Shown: positions 36,836 through 47,891 of the stretch, piece by piece
Position numbering within the stretch: the first letter of the stretch is position 1
Layout: each line of letters starts with the position of its first letter
DNA from: Allobosea lathyri
GTDB taxonomy: Bacteria > Pseudomonadota > Alphaproteobacteria > Rhizobiales > Beijerinckiaceae
Length of the DNA stretch: 64,000 nucleotides
Assembly: GCF_900108245.1 (NCBI RefSeq)
Contig: NZ_FNUY01000002.1
Coordinates: 186,001 to 250,000, forward strand
Reading direction: 5' to 3'
Program-made: the position numbers and the translations under genes
The notes under the pieces: model-generated
What the model was told of the DNA's origin: nothing
The model's database searches: none
The model's input: only the letters and a program-made list of their open reading frames with translations

Positions 36836-37933
36836 GTGGGTCTTGTCCTCGATAAGGTGCGTCGCGACGTCGGAGCGCAGACGCATGTTCACGAGACGAC
36901 GCTGCGGCTTCCACCGGGGACGATGACCGTGTTGCTCGGCGCGACGCTGGCGGGAAAAACCTCGCTGATGCGGCTGATGGCCGGTCTCGACAGGCCGACA
37001 TCGGGGCGCATCCTGGTCGTCGAGGGTGGTCGGGAGAGGGATGTGACCGGCCTGGCCGTTCGCGAGCGCTCGGTCGCAATGGTCTACCAGCAATTCATCA
37101 ACTACCCGAACCTCAACGTTTTCGAGAATATCGCCTCGCCGCTGCGGGTCAAAGGGCTACCCAAGGCGGAAATCGAGAGCAAGGTGCGAGCAATGGCGCG
37201 CCTGATGCAGCTCGACCCCTTTCTCGAGCGGATGCCGCTCAACCTCTCCGGCGGGCAGCAGCAGCGTACCGCCATGGCCCGCGCGCTGATCAAGGGCGCC
37301 GATCTTGTCCTGCTCGACGAGCCGCTCGCCAATCTCGACTACAAATTGCGCGAGGAACTGCGCGAGGAATTGCCGAAGATCGTCCGCATGTCGAACGCGA
37401 CCGTTGTCTACGCCACCACCGAACCGCAGGAAGCGCTGCTGCTGGGCGACCATACCGCCACGCTCTGGCAAGGCCGGGTGACGCAGCATGGGCCGAGCGC
37501 GGCGGTGTATCGCCGGCCACAGGATCTGATCACGGCGCGCATTTTCTCTGATCCGCCGCTCAACATTTTGGCCGTCACCAAAAGGGGGGCGGAAATCCTG
37601 CTGCCCGGCGGCGCGAGCGCCCCCGCGACGGGGGCGTTCACCGGGCTGGCCGACGGAGATTATCAGGTCGGCTTCCGGGCGCATCATCTGGGATTGGGAG
37701 CCGCCGGGCCTGGCCTGCGCTTCGATGGCACGGTGATCGTGGCTGAGATCGCCGGCTCCGAAAGCTTCGTTCATGTCGAATGCGCTGGTTCGCGTTGGGT
37801 GGCGCTTGTGCCCGGCGTGCACGAGCTGGAGCCCGGCGCGACGATCTCGGTGCATGTCGACCTGACGACTGTCTTCGTCTTCGATCCCGACGGGCGGCTC
37901 GCTCACGCCCCAGCCTTCCTCTCGGCTGCCTGA
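36836..37933 (+). CDS. glpS: Glycerol ABC transporter ATP-binding protein GlpS
   Basis: This 365-residue ATPase is the first gene of a glpSTPQUV-type glycerol importer as known in rhizobia. It starts with GTG at 36836 after AAGGAGG. Walker A is GATLAGKTSL (unusual GxxLAGKT), the signature LSGGQQQR is intact, and Walker B is LVLLDEP. The H-loop reads YATTEPQEAL, lacking the switch His. Taken with GlpT, this implies one degenerate ATP site in a GlpS/GlpT heterodimer. Confidence 0.9.
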   Translation: MGLVLDKVRRDVGAQTHVHETTLRLPPGTMTVLLGATLAGKTSLMRLMAGLDRPTSGRILVVEGGRERDVTGLAVRERSVAMVYQQFINYPNLNVFENIASPLRVKGLPKAEIESKVRAMARLMQLDPFLERMPLNLSGGQQQRTAMARALIKGADLVLLDEPLANLDYKLREELREELPKIVRMSNATVVYATTEPQEALLLGDHTATLWQGRVTQHGPSAAVYRRPQDLITARIFSDPPLNILAVTKRGAEILLPGGASAPATGAFTGLADGDYQVGFRAHHLGLGAAGPGLRFDGTVIVAEIAGSESFVHVECAGSRWVALVPGVHELEPGATISVHVDLTTVFVFDPDGRLAHAPAFLSAA

Positions 37934-37944
37934 GGAGACGCACC

Positions 37945-39063
37945 ATGGCGCGCATCGAGCTTTCCGATCTCGCGCATTCCTATAGGCGGGGCGCCTCGGC
38001 ACCGGGCGATTTCGCTCTGAAGCCGATGACGCTGACATGGCGCCAGGGTGGCGCCTACGCCTTGCTCGGTCCCTCCGGCTGCGGCAAGACGACGTTGCTC
38101 AACATCATCTCGGGTCTTCTCGTCCCATCGCATGGCCGCGTGCTGTTCGACGGCCGGGATGTCGCGCACCTTCCAACGGAAGAGCGCAACATCGCCCAGG
38201 TGTTTCAGTTCCCGGTCGTCTACGACACGATGACCGTCTACGAGAATCTGGCTTTCCCGCTGCGCAATCGCGGCATGGAGGCCAGAGCCGTCGATGGCCG
38301 CGTGCGCGAGATCGCGACGCTTCTGGAACTGACCGGCGAGCTCGACCGCAAGGCGAGAGGACTCACCGCCGACGCCAAGCAGAAGATCTCGCTCGGTCGC
38401 GGTCTTGTGCGCCCCGATGTTGCAGCCATCCTCTTCGACGAGCCTTTGACCGTTATCGACCCGCAACTGAAGTGGGAGTTGCGTTCCAAGCTCAAGGCGC
38501 TTCACAGAGCGCTCGATGTCACCATGATCTATGTGACGCACGACCAGACCGAGGCGCTGACCTTCGCTGACACCGTGGTTGTGATGCATGATGGAAGGGT
38601 CGTGCAGACCGGGCGGCCGGACGAGCTGTTCGAGAAGCCGGCCCATACCTTCGTCGGCTATTTTATCGGCTCGCCGGGCATGAACGTGATTCCGGCCTCG
38701 GTGGCGGGCAACCGCGTCCATGTCGCGGGAGCGACGATCGAGTTGCCGCAGAGCTACGACATTCCGTCCGGCAAGCGGATCGAGATCGGGGTCAGGCCCG
38801 AATTCGCAACGCTGGCCCGGGCCGGCGAGGGGGTTCCTGTCACGGTCGAGCGCATCGACGATCTCGGCCGCTCGCGGTTGGCGCGACTGCGCCTGCAGGA
38901 ACACCCGGTTGCCGCCGGTGTGCCGGACGGGCTCAGCGACATCGGCGAGACCGCCGGGCTCATCCTTCAGCCCGATCATATTCATGTCTATGCCGACGGC
39001 GAACGCATAGAGCCGGTTCCGGCATCAGGCTCTAAGGGAGGGCGTGATGGACAAGCCCTATGA
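37945..39063 (+). CDS. glpT: Glycerol ABC transporter ATP-binding protein GlpT
   Basis: This 372-residue partner ATPase has a canonical Walker A (GPSGCGKTTLL), Walker B (AILFDEP) and H-loop (VTHDQTEA), but the ABC signature is replaced by LTADAKQKISLGR. The C-terminal TOBE-like domain has GVRPEFA. The ATG at 37945 has GAGGAGAC upstream; a longer frame overlapping glpS was rejected. It overlaps glpP by 17 bases. Note this GlpT is not the G3P antiporter of the same name. Confidence 0.9.
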   Translation: MARIELSDLAHSYRRGASAPGDFALKPMTLTWRQGGAYALLGPSGCGKTTLLNIISGLLVPSHGRVLFDGRDVAHLPTEERNIAQVFQFPVVYDTMTVYENLAFPLRNRGMEARAVDGRVREIATLLELTGELDRKARGLTADAKQKISLGRGLVRPDVAAILFDEPLTVIDPQLKWELRSKLKALHRALDVTMIYVTHDQTEALTFADTVVVMHDGRVVQTGRPDELFEKPAHTFVGYFIGSPGMNVIPASVAGNRVHVAGATIELPQSYDIPSGKRIEIGVRPEFATLARAGEGVPVTVERIDDLGRSRLARLRLQEHPVAAGVPDGLSDIGETAGLILQPDHIHVYADGERIEPVPASGSKGGRDGQAL

Positions 39064-39949
39064 CAACCGCGCCTGGTTCCTTGTCCTGCCGGTCCTCGCA
39101 ATCGTCGCCTTCTCGGCGGTGATCCCGCTGATGACGGTGGTGAACTACTCGGTCCAGGACACCTTCGGCAACAACCAGTTCTTCTGGAACGGCACCGGCT
39201 GGTTCAAGGAGTTGCTCGACCCGTCGAGCGACCTGGGTGGCCGCGTGCGCGACTCGCTTTGGCGCAACCTGCTGTTCTCCGCGATCATCCTCGCGATCGA
39301 GGTGCCGCTCGGCATCGCGGTCGCGCTCGCCATGCCGCGCGAGGGTTGGAAGGTGGCGGCCACGCTGGTGCTGATGGCGATGCCGCTGCTCGTGCCCTGG
39401 AATGTGGTCGGCACGATCTGGCAGGTTTTCGCGCGCGGCGATATCGGGCTGCTCGGCTACACGGTCAATCGGCTCGGCATCGACTACAACTATGTCGCCG
39501 ATCCGCTGGCCGCATGGATCACCATCATCGTAATGGATGTCTGGCACTGGACCTCGCTGGTGGCGCTGCTCTGCTACGCCGGCCTGAAATCGATCCCGGA
39601 CGCTTATTATCAGGCCGCACGCATCGACGGCGCCAGCCGCTGGGCGGTGTTCCGTTTCATCCAGCTGCCGAAGATGCGGCGCGTGCTGATCATCGCTGTC
39701 CTGCTGCGCTTCATGGACTCGTTCATGATCTATACCGAGCCCTTCGTCGTCACCGGCGGGGGGCCGGGCAATTCGACGACCTTCCTCTCGATCGAGCTGG
39801 TGAAGCTCGCGCTTGGCCAGTTCGATCTCGGCAAGGCGGCGGCCATGTCGATTGTCTACAACCTGATCATCCTCGCCGTGTGCTGGGTGTTCTACACGGT
39901 GATGACCAATCTCGATGTCGAGCGTCGGCGCCCGCCGGCGGATGCGTGA
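39047..39949 (+). CDS. glpP: Glycerol ABC transporter permease GlpP
   Basis: This 300-residue permease begins at ATG 39047, overlapping the end of glpT and preceded by GGGAGGGCG; the adjacent GTG at 39044 is an alternative. It has about six helices and an EAA loop (QAARIDGASRWAVFRFIQLP). It sits in the glpSTPQUV operon and builds the channel with GlpQ. Confidence 0.9.
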   Translation: MDKPYDNRAWFLVLPVLAIVAFSAVIPLMTVVNYSVQDTFGNNQFFWNGTGWFKELLDPSSDLGGRVRDSLWRNLLFSAIILAIEVPLGIAVALAMPREGWKVAATLVLMAMPLLVPWNVVGTIWQVFARGDIGLLGYTVNRLGIDYNYVADPLAAWITIIVMDVWHWTSLVALLCYAGLKSIPDAYYQAARIDGASRWAVFRFIQLPKMRRVLIIAVLLRFMDSFMIYTEPFVVTGGGPGNSTTFLSIELVKLALGQFDLGKAAAMSIVYNLIILAVCWVFYTVMTNLDVERRRPPADA

Positions 39950-39958
39950 GGGCGGCCG

Positions 39959-40834
39959 ATGACGATGGACAGGCTCGGTTCCACCGCAGCGCTCGCCACC
40001 GCGAAGGCGACGCCGAAGGCGCGTTCGGCTTTCCGGTTCAATGGCGGCGCGCTGACGCTCGGCCTTTACCTGATCTTCCTGATCCTGCCGATCTATTGGC
40101 TCATCGTGATGAGCCTGAAGACCAATGCCGAAATCAATTCCGGCATGACGCTCTGGCCCCGCGAGATCACGTTCGAGAACTACCGGACGATCTTTACCGA
40201 TCCGTCCTGGTACTCCGGCTACATCAACTCGCTGACCTATGTGGTCATGAACACGGTGATCTCGATCACGCTGGCGCTTCCTGCGGCCTATGCCTTCTCG
40301 CGCTACCGCTTCCTCGGCGACAAACACCTGTTCTTCTGGCTGCTCTCGAACCGGATGGCGCCGCCCGCTATCTTCGCGCTGCCCTTCTTCAATCTCTATT
40401 CGGCGATCGGTCTGTTCGACACGCCGCTCGCGGTGGCGCTGGCCCATTGCCTGTTCAATGTGCCGCTCGCGGTGTGGATCCTCGAAGGCTTCATGTCCGG
40501 CGTGCCGCGCGAGATCGACGAGACCGCCTATCTCGACGGTTATTCCTTCCCGCGCTTCTTCGTGAGGATATTCACTCCGATCATCGCCAACGGCATCGGC
40601 GTCACCGCCTTCTTCTGCTTCATGTTCTCCTGGGTCGAACTCCTGCTTGCGCGCACCCTGACCACGGTCAACGCCAAGCCGATCGCCGCCACGATGACGC
40701 GCACGGTCTCGGCGGCAGGCATGGACTGGGGACTGCTCGCGGCGGCCGGCGTGCTGACGCTGATCCCCGGTGCGCTCGTGATCTGGTTCGTCCGAAATTA
40801 CATCGCCAAGGGCTTTGCCCTGGGGAGGGTTTGA
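39959..40834 (+). CDS. glpQ: Glycerol ABC transporter permease GlpQ
   Basis: This 291-residue permease has a first helix at about 35-55 (LYLIFLILPIYWLIVMSL), about six helices, and an EAA loop (ETAYLDGYSFPRFFVRIFTP). It begins 9 bases after glpP and its TGA overlaps the ATG of glpU by one base. The name follows the rhizobial glycerol ABC system and is unrelated to the periplasmic phosphodiesterase GlpQ. Confidence 0.9.
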   Translation: MTMDRLGSTAALATAKATPKARSAFRFNGGALTLGLYLIFLILPIYWLIVMSLKTNAEINSGMTLWPREITFENYRTIFTDPSWYSGYINSLTYVVMNTVISITLALPAAYAFSRYRFLGDKHLFFWLLSNRMAPPAIFALPFFNLYSAIGLFDTPLAVALAHCLFNVPLAVWILEGFMSGVPREIDETAYLDGYSFPRFFVRIFTPIIANGIGVTAFFCFMFSWVELLLARTLTTVNAKPIAATMTRTVSAAGMDWGLLAAAGVLTLIPGALVIWFVRNYIAKGFALGRV

Positions 40835-41130
40835 TGCCCGACTTTGCCTCGATCGATCTGGCATGGATGGCGTGGACACCGCAGACCGGGCTGTTCTTCG
40901 CCTTGCTCTTCGGCCTGCTCGGCGTGATGACGGCGCTGGCGGTCTGGCGGCCTGAACTCGAACGCGTCGGCGTGCTCGGCATCCCGACGACGCGCGGCGA
41001 CCGGCTCTTCCTGAGCCTGCTCGGCTCGGCCTTCATCCATCTCGTCTGGCTTGGCCTCGCGGCCGCTGATCTTTGGTGGGCGTCCGGCCTTTCGCTTCTC
41101 TATGCCGCGGCGGTCTTCCGCTTCGTCTAA
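40834..41130 (+). CDS. glpU: Small membrane protein GlpU (DUF2160)
   Basis: This 98-residue protein has three predicted helices (about 20-40, 60-80 and 82-97) with conserved W-rich segments (AWMAWTPQTGLFFALLFG, LVWLGLAAADLWW). It overlaps glpQ by one base and occurs at this position in glpSTPQUV clusters. Role is unknown, presumably an accessory membrane subunit of the glycerol importer. Confidence 0.85.
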   Translation: MPDFASIDLAWMAWTPQTGLFFALLFGLLGVMTALAVWRPELERVGVLGIPTTRGDRLFLSLLGSAFIHLVWLGLAAADLWWASGLSLLYAAAVFRFV

Positions 41131-41219
41131 CGGCCACGGAGGTGTTCTCGCACGACCCACCGCCTTCGCAACAAGAAGCCAAAAAAGGCTCGCAAGAACA
41201 ATCATCCATGGAGGAAACG

Positions 41220-42947
<1,728 letters not shown>

Positions 42948-42959
<12 letters not shown>

Positions 42960-43007
42960 GGCAAGAAGAACTGAGGCAAGAAGAAGTGAAGCAAGAAGAG
43001 CTGAAAC
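42948..43007. repeat. Four tandem 15-bp units across the glpV stop
   Basis: Units at 42948, 42963, 42978 and 42993 follow AAGAAGAACTGAGGC; the first two are identical and the last two carry 2-3 changes. Each contains TGA in the same phase, so the stop codon is repeated four times. Confidence 0.92.
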
Positions 43008-43020
43008 AGAGGCTCTACGG

Positions 43021-43050
43021 GTGCGGGCGGACAATGCGAGCCGCCCGCAC
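43021..43050 (+). terminator. Hairpin terminator after glpV
   Basis: GTGCGGGCGG (43021-43030) and CCGCCCGCAC (43041-43050) form a perfect 10-bp stem with a 10-base loop, 62 bases after the glpV stop. No T-run follows, so termination may be Rho-assisted. Confidence 0.7.
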
Positions 43051-43178
43051 AGCACCGCGAGGCCAATGTGGCAAGGCGCCTTCGAGCTATGCGGGTGCGC
43101 GAGCCGTTTATTCGGGAGCCCCGATGACATCGCGTGCATCGGCCCGCGCTTCGGCATGCCCGGCCCAGGCCCGGAGGT

Positions 43179-43472
<294 letters not shown>

Positions 43473-43550
43473 CGAGTAAAACCTGGTTCTTCGCGTTCCC
43501 GGCCGGTGCGGAGAAGGATATTCGCTATTCGGTCGTATAATAAAAAGAAC

Positions 43551-43570
43551 GTTTGTTTGACTAAACGAAC
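43551..43570. promoter_or_regulatory. Inverted repeat and -10-like element upstream of sulfonate-type operon
   Basis: GTTTGTTT (43551-43558) faces AAACGAAC (43563-43570) with one mismatch and a 4-base spacer, about 80 bases before the first gene. TATAAT occurs at 43536-43541. These mark a promoter region, probably regulated; the regulator is not identified, and the neighbouring LysR is broken. Confidence 0.4.
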
Positions 43571-43646
43571 AGATTTCTCTCACATTTGGTGGGCTCTCCT
43601 GCTGCCTTTCGGCCGAGAGTTTCTTCTTAATCTCGCGAGAGGATAG

Positions 43647-44693
43647 ATGATGGCCGCCAGAACCGATTTGCCCGCTCTTCGGGGAAGCACGCGCCGCAAG
43701 GTCTTGGGGCTGGCGCTGCTCACGCCGCTTCTCGCCTCGTCATTGGCCGATGCGCAGGCACAGCCAGAGTTACCGAAGACGATTCCGCCCGGCACCAAGC
43801 TCGTGATTGCCGATCAGAACGAGGCCTTGCAGACGCTGATCCGAGCGTCCGGCGAGCAGGCGAAACTGTCGAGCTCGGTCACTTACGCCAATTTCCTCGG
43901 TGGGCCAGCCATTCTAGAGGCCTTCCGGGCGGGCGCCCTCGATCTTGCGACCGTCGGCAATACGCCGCCGATCCAGGCCCACGCGGCCGGTGAGGACATT
44001 CCGATCGTCGCAGCGCGCACCTCCTCCGAGACCGATTATTTCCTCGCGGTCCGCCCCGGTCTTAAGATCAACAGCCTCGAGGAGTTGCGCGGCAAGAGCA
44101 TCGCCTATGGCGAGGGCACCGGCCGGCAGCCCTTTGTGCTCAATGCGCTGAAACTTGCGAAGCTCACGCGCAAGGACGTCAAACTCGTGCCGCTGCGCGC
44201 GGCTGATTTCCCGGACGCCGTGCGCACCGGCCAGATCGACGTCGCTGCGCTCAACGAGCCGCATTTTTCGCGCTATCTGGCCGATTTCGCCGATCGTGGG
44301 GCCAGCGCTCTTCCCAAAGAGCAGAACGACCGGCTGCCGCGCAGCCTGACCTATCTCTATGCGAGCAAGAGGGCCCTTGACGATCCGGCGAAGGCGGCGG
44401 CGATCCGCGAATTCGTCAGTGCCTGGATCGACGCGAGTCGCTGGTCGCAGGCCAACACCGACGCATGGGTCGATGCCTATTACGTCAAGCGCCAGAACCT
44501 GAAGCCAGCAGACGCCCGCAAGATCGTCGAATCCGAAGGGCGCTACGCGTTTCCGTCGCTGTCCAGCCTGATCCCGATCCAGCAGTCGCTGATCGATGTC
44601 ATCCACGAGGCCGGGGATCTGCCCAAGCGACTCGACGCGCGCCAGGAATTCGACCTGCGCTTCGACGACGTCATCGCCAGCAAGACCAACTGA
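43647..44693 (+). CDS. ABC transporter substrate-binding protein, SsuA/NMT1-like
   Basis: This protein of 347-348 residues is exported: a twin-Arg-like signal (TRRKVLGLALLTPLLASS, cleavage near residue 37) precedes an NMT1/SsuA-type domain. Conserved points are NFLGGPAILEAFRAGALDLATVGNTPPIQAHAAG and LRGKSIAYGEGTG, the usual backbone of sulfonate/nitrate/taurine binders. ATG 43647 or 43650, with GAGAGGA upstream. First gene of a four-gene operon with permease, ATPase and a flavin monooxygenase. Confidence 0.87.
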   Translation: MMAARTDLPALRGSTRRKVLGLALLTPLLASSLADAQAQPELPKTIPPGTKLVIADQNEALQTLIRASGEQAKLSSSVTYANFLGGPAILEAFRAGALDLATVGNTPPIQAHAAGEDIPIVAARTSSETDYFLAVRPGLKINSLEELRGKSIAYGEGTGRQPFVLNALKLAKLTRKDVKLVPLRAADFPDAVRTGQIDVAALNEPHFSRYLADFADRGASALPKEQNDRLPRSLTYLYASKRALDDPAKAAAIREFVSAWIDASRWSQANTDAWVDAYYVKRQNLKPADARKIVESEGRYAFPSLSSLIPIQQSLIDVIHEAGDLPKRLDARQEFDLRFDDVIASKTN

Positions 44694-44722
44694 TCGCATC
44701 GGCGCGGATCAAGGAGCAGGCC

Positions 44723-45589
44723 ATGACACTATACATCGACGCGCTTGAGCTCCAGGCGCAGATGCTCCGCTCCGAGCGCCCAGCCCCGGAGGCGCGGTCG
44801 GTAAGCCGGCGTCCGCCGCAACTGGCTCCCGGGCGCCTGGCGCCGGGGGTGATCCTGTTCGGCCCCGTGGCTTTTGTGCTGCTCTGGGAATTCGCCTCGG
44901 CTGTCGGCTGGATCTCCCCGAAATTTCTGGCAGCTCCCTCGACCGCCATCGTCACGGGAATCGAACTCCTACGTTCGGGCACGCTGGCCGACCATTTCCT
45001 CGCTTCGGCCAAGCGGGCCTATCTGGGACTCGGCATCGGAGTTGCGATCGGGCTGGTGCTGGCGCTCGCCTCCGGGCTCAGCCGCATCGGCGAGGCCTCG
45101 ATCGACGGCCTCGTCCAGATCAAGCGTGCGGTTCCGACGCTGGCGTTGATCCCGCTCGCGATCCTCTGGCTTGGCATTGGCGAGACGATGAAGGTCGCGC
45201 TGATCGCATCCAGCGTGCTCGTGCCGATCTACATCAACACGCATGCCGCGCTCACCGGCATCGACATCCGGCATGTCGAACTGGCCCGCAGTGTCGGGCT
45301 GACGCGTGGCGCCTTCCTGCGCGAGGTCGCGCTTCCCGGCGCGCTGCCCGGCTTCTTTACGGGTCTGAGGCTGGCTGTAACCACCTGCTGGACGGCGCTC
45401 GTCGTGCTGGAGCAGATCAATACCAGCGAGGGCATCGGCTATCTGATGAACCGGGCCCGGGACTACGGCCAGACCGACATCATCGTAGTGGGCCTTGCGA
45501 TCTATGCCGCACTGGGGCTCGGCTCCGATTTCGCGGTCAGGTTCTGGGAGCGCAAGGCACTGTCCTATCGCAAGGCGATGGCGTCATGA
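44723..45589 (+). CDS. ABC transporter permease, SsuC-like
   Basis: This 288-residue permease has an unusually long polar N-terminus (about 38 residues) before the first helix, then about six helices and the BPD coupling loop (HVELARSVGLTRGAFLREVALP). AAGGAGCAGG precedes the ATG. It overlaps the ATPase gene by 4 bases. SsuC/TauC family; substrate probably a sulfonate or other organosulfur compound given the downstream monooxygenase. Confidence 0.88.
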   Translation: MTLYIDALELQAQMLRSERPAPEARSVSRRPPQLAPGRLAPGVILFGPVAFVLLWEFASAVGWISPKFLAAPSTAIVTGIELLRSGTLADHFLASAKRAYLGLGIGVAIGLVLALASGLSRIGEASIDGLVQIKRAVPTLALIPLAILWLGIGETMKVALIASSVLVPIYINTHAALTGIDIRHVELARSVGLTRGAFLREVALPGALPGFFTGLRLAVTTCWTALVVLEQINTSEGIGYLMNRARDYGQTDIIVVGLAIYAALGLGSDFAVRFWERKALSYRKAMAS

Positions 45590-46332
45590 ACGTCGCCGTT
45601 CACTCATTTCGCCCCGAGCCCGGCGGTCGAGATGCCGCGGTCAGTCTGCGCAATCTCACGCGGCGGTTCTCCGGTCGCGATGTGCTGAGCGACGTCTCGC
45701 TCGATTTCGCGCCTGGTGAATTCGTAGCGCTGATCGGCAAGAGCGGGTCGGGCAAGAGCACGTTGCTGCGCGCCATCGCCGGACTCGATGACGGCGTCGC
45801 GGGCGAGGGCACGATGACCGTTCCGCCCGATCGTTCGGTGCTGTTCCAGGACTCCCGCCTGCTGCCATGGAAGACCGTGTTGCAGAACGTCGTCTTCGGG
45901 CTGCGCGCGGCGGATGCGGACGAGCGCGGTGCGGCGGCCCTGACCGATGTCGGCCTTGCCGGACGCGAGACCGCCTGGCCGAATGCCCTCTCCGGCGGCG
46001 AGCAGCAGCGCGTCGCACTCGCCCGCTCGCTGGTACGCGAACCCCGCTTGCTTCTCGCCGACGAACCCTTCGGCGCGCTCGATGCGCTGACACGCATCAA
46101 GATGCATGAACTCCTGCTTCAACTCGTCCGCCAGCGACAGCCGACGGTGCTGCTCGTGACGCACGATGTCGACGAGGCGATCAAGCTTGCCGACCGTGTG
46201 CTCGTCATGGAGGCCGGGCGCATCGTGGTCGACCGCCCGGTCACGCTTGCCCATCCACGCGCGAAGGATGCCGGATTCGGCACTCTCCGTGCAGATCTGC
46301 TTTCAGCGCTCGGTGTCTCCGACGCCGCCTGA
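45586..46332 (+). CDS. ABC transporter ATP-binding protein, SsuB-like
   Basis: This 248-residue ATPase has Walker A GKSGSGKSTLLR, Q-loop LFQDSRLLPWKTV (typical of SsuB/TauB/NrtD), signature LSGGEQQR, Walker B LLLADEPFGALD and H-loop VTHDVDEA. It overlaps the permease by 4 bases and is followed 25 bases later by the monooxygenase gene. Confidence 0.9.
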   Translation: MNVAVHSFRPEPGGRDAAVSLRNLTRRFSGRDVLSDVSLDFAPGEFVALIGKSGSGKSTLLRAIAGLDDGVAGEGTMTVPPDRSVLFQDSRLLPWKTVLQNVVFGLRAADADERGAAALTDVGLAGRETAWPNALSGGEQQRVALARSLVREPRLLLADEPFGALDALTRIKMHELLLQLVRQRQPTVLLVTHDVDEAIKLADRVLVMEAGRIVVDRPVTLAHPRAKDAGFGTLRADLLSALGVSDAA

Positions 46333-46357
46333 CGCTCAACCCCGAGAGGCTTTCGCC

Positions 46358-47707
46358 ATGACACGTGAACTTCACCTCAATCTCTTCATCAACGGGCGCG
46401 GTCATCACGAGGCCGCGTGGCGTCACGAGCATGCAACCGGCAAGGCGCTGACCGATCTCAGCTATTATCGCGAGCTGGCTCTGGCGGCCGAGGCGGCGAA
46501 ACTCGATTCGATCTTCTTCGCCGATCACGTCGCGCTCGGCGAAGATCAGGAGCATACCGCGCGAGGCGAGCTCGAGCCGCTGACGCTGCTGGGGGCGCTC
46601 GCCGCGCTGACGGAGCGGATCGGCCTCATCGCCACCGCTTCAACCACCTATAGCGAGCCCTATAACCTGGCCCGCCAGTTCGCGTCCCTCGATCATCTGA
46701 GCGGCGGCCGCATAGGCTGGAACATCGTGACGTCCTGGGCGCCCGCCGCTGCCGCGAATTTCGGCCAGGAGAGGCAGGCCGGCATCGACCAGCGTTACGA
46801 GCGCGCCAACGAATTCGTCGAGGTCGTTTCGAAGCTCTGGGACAGCTGGGCGAAGGACGCCATCGTCGACGACCGCGCGAGCGGGACCTATGCCCATTCC
46901 GATCGAATTGGCCGCGCCGAGCATCGCGGCAAGCATTTTGGCGTCGCAGGCGCACTCAACATTCCACGTTCGCCGCAGGGCCGGCCCGTCTTCGTCCAGG
47001 CAGGGGCCTCGACGGATGGGCGCGCCTTCGCCGCCCGTTATGCCGAAGCGATCTTCACCGCCCATCTTCAGAAGGAGAGCGCGATCGCGTTCTACGCCGA
47101 CATCAAGACACAAGGTCGTACAGTCGGACGCCGGCCCGACCAGATCGTGATCCTTCCTGGAATCAGTGCCGCAATCGGTTCAACCGAGGCCGAGGCGCAG
47201 CGGGTCTGGGACGAACTGAACGAACTCTCGCATCCAAGCGTCGGCCTAGCGCGTCTGTCGAACCGCTTCGGTGGCCATGACTTTTCTCATTTGAAGCTCG
47301 ATCAGGTCTTGTCCGTCGACGACTTCCCGGACCCGTCGCAGGTCCAGGCCTCGCGCAGCCGATCACAGTCGATTACGGCGCTCGTTGCGCGCGAGCGGCC
47401 GACACTGCGAGGCCTGCTGCATAGCCTCGCCGGCGCGCGGGGGCACTTCACCGCGACAGGCACGCCCGAACAGATCGCCGATGTCATAGAGGACTGGTTT
47501 GTCTCGGGCGCGGCCGACGGGTTCAACGTCATGCCGCCGATCCTGCCATCGCAGTTCGAACTCTTCACGGGCGAGGTCGTGCCGCTGCTGCGCAAACGCG
47601 GACTGTTCAGAAGCGAGTACCGAGACGGCACGCTGCGCGAAAGGCTGGGGCTCGACTCCGTGCCGAGCCGGTTCGACCCGGCAAGTCCGCTCCAGCGCAC
47701 GGCCTGA
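46358..47707 (+). CDS. LLM-class flavin-dependent monooxygenase, NtaA/SnaA/DszA type
   Basis: This 449-residue bacterial-luciferase-like monooxygenase has the NtaA-group start LHLNLFINGRGHHEAAWR and conserved blocks SIFFADHVAL, TTYSEPYNLARQFASLDHLSGGRIGWNIVTSW and FVQAGAS. Such enzymes use FMNH2 from a separate reductase to cleave C-S or C-N bonds. Linked to a sulfonate-type importer, it likely desulfonates or otherwise opens the imported compound. No flavin reductase gene is in the window, so the partner must be elsewhere. Confidence 0.88.
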   Translation: MTRELHLNLFINGRGHHEAAWRHEHATGKALTDLSYYRELALAAEAAKLDSIFFADHVALGEDQEHTARGELEPLTLLGALAALTERIGLIATASTTYSEPYNLARQFASLDHLSGGRIGWNIVTSWAPAAAANFGQERQAGIDQRYERANEFVEVVSKLWDSWAKDAIVDDRASGTYAHSDRIGRAEHRGKHFGVAGALNIPRSPQGRPVFVQAGASTDGRAFAARYAEAIFTAHLQKESAIAFYADIKTQGRTVGRRPDQIVILPGISAAIGSTEAEAQRVWDELNELSHPSVGLARLSNRFGGHDFSHLKLDQVLSVDDFPDPSQVQASRSRSQSITALVARERPTLRGLLHSLAGARGHFTATGTPEQIADVIEDWFVSGAADGFNVMPPILPSQFELFTGEVVPLLRKRGLFRSEYRDGTLRERLGLDSVPSRFDPASPLQRTA

Positions 47708-47891
47708 CCGCCGAACTGCCAAGACGCTCTTCGCGGCACAGGTCCACACCGTCTGAAGGCCGCGAAGGCTGGGCGAAAAGTTCCGATGACCGGGCTCGAC
47801 ATCCAAGCTGTCGGTGCCCGGCTCGAACCGCCCCGGCACCAATCCCGAGCAGCTTTTCGCGGCCGGCTGGTCCAGGGGCTGATGCCGTCGC

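Noticed and set aside
39032-40879. 615-codon minus-strand frame opposite glpP and glpQ
   Set aside because: Arg/Asp/Glu-rich antisense shadow of two permease genes; no start context or motif.
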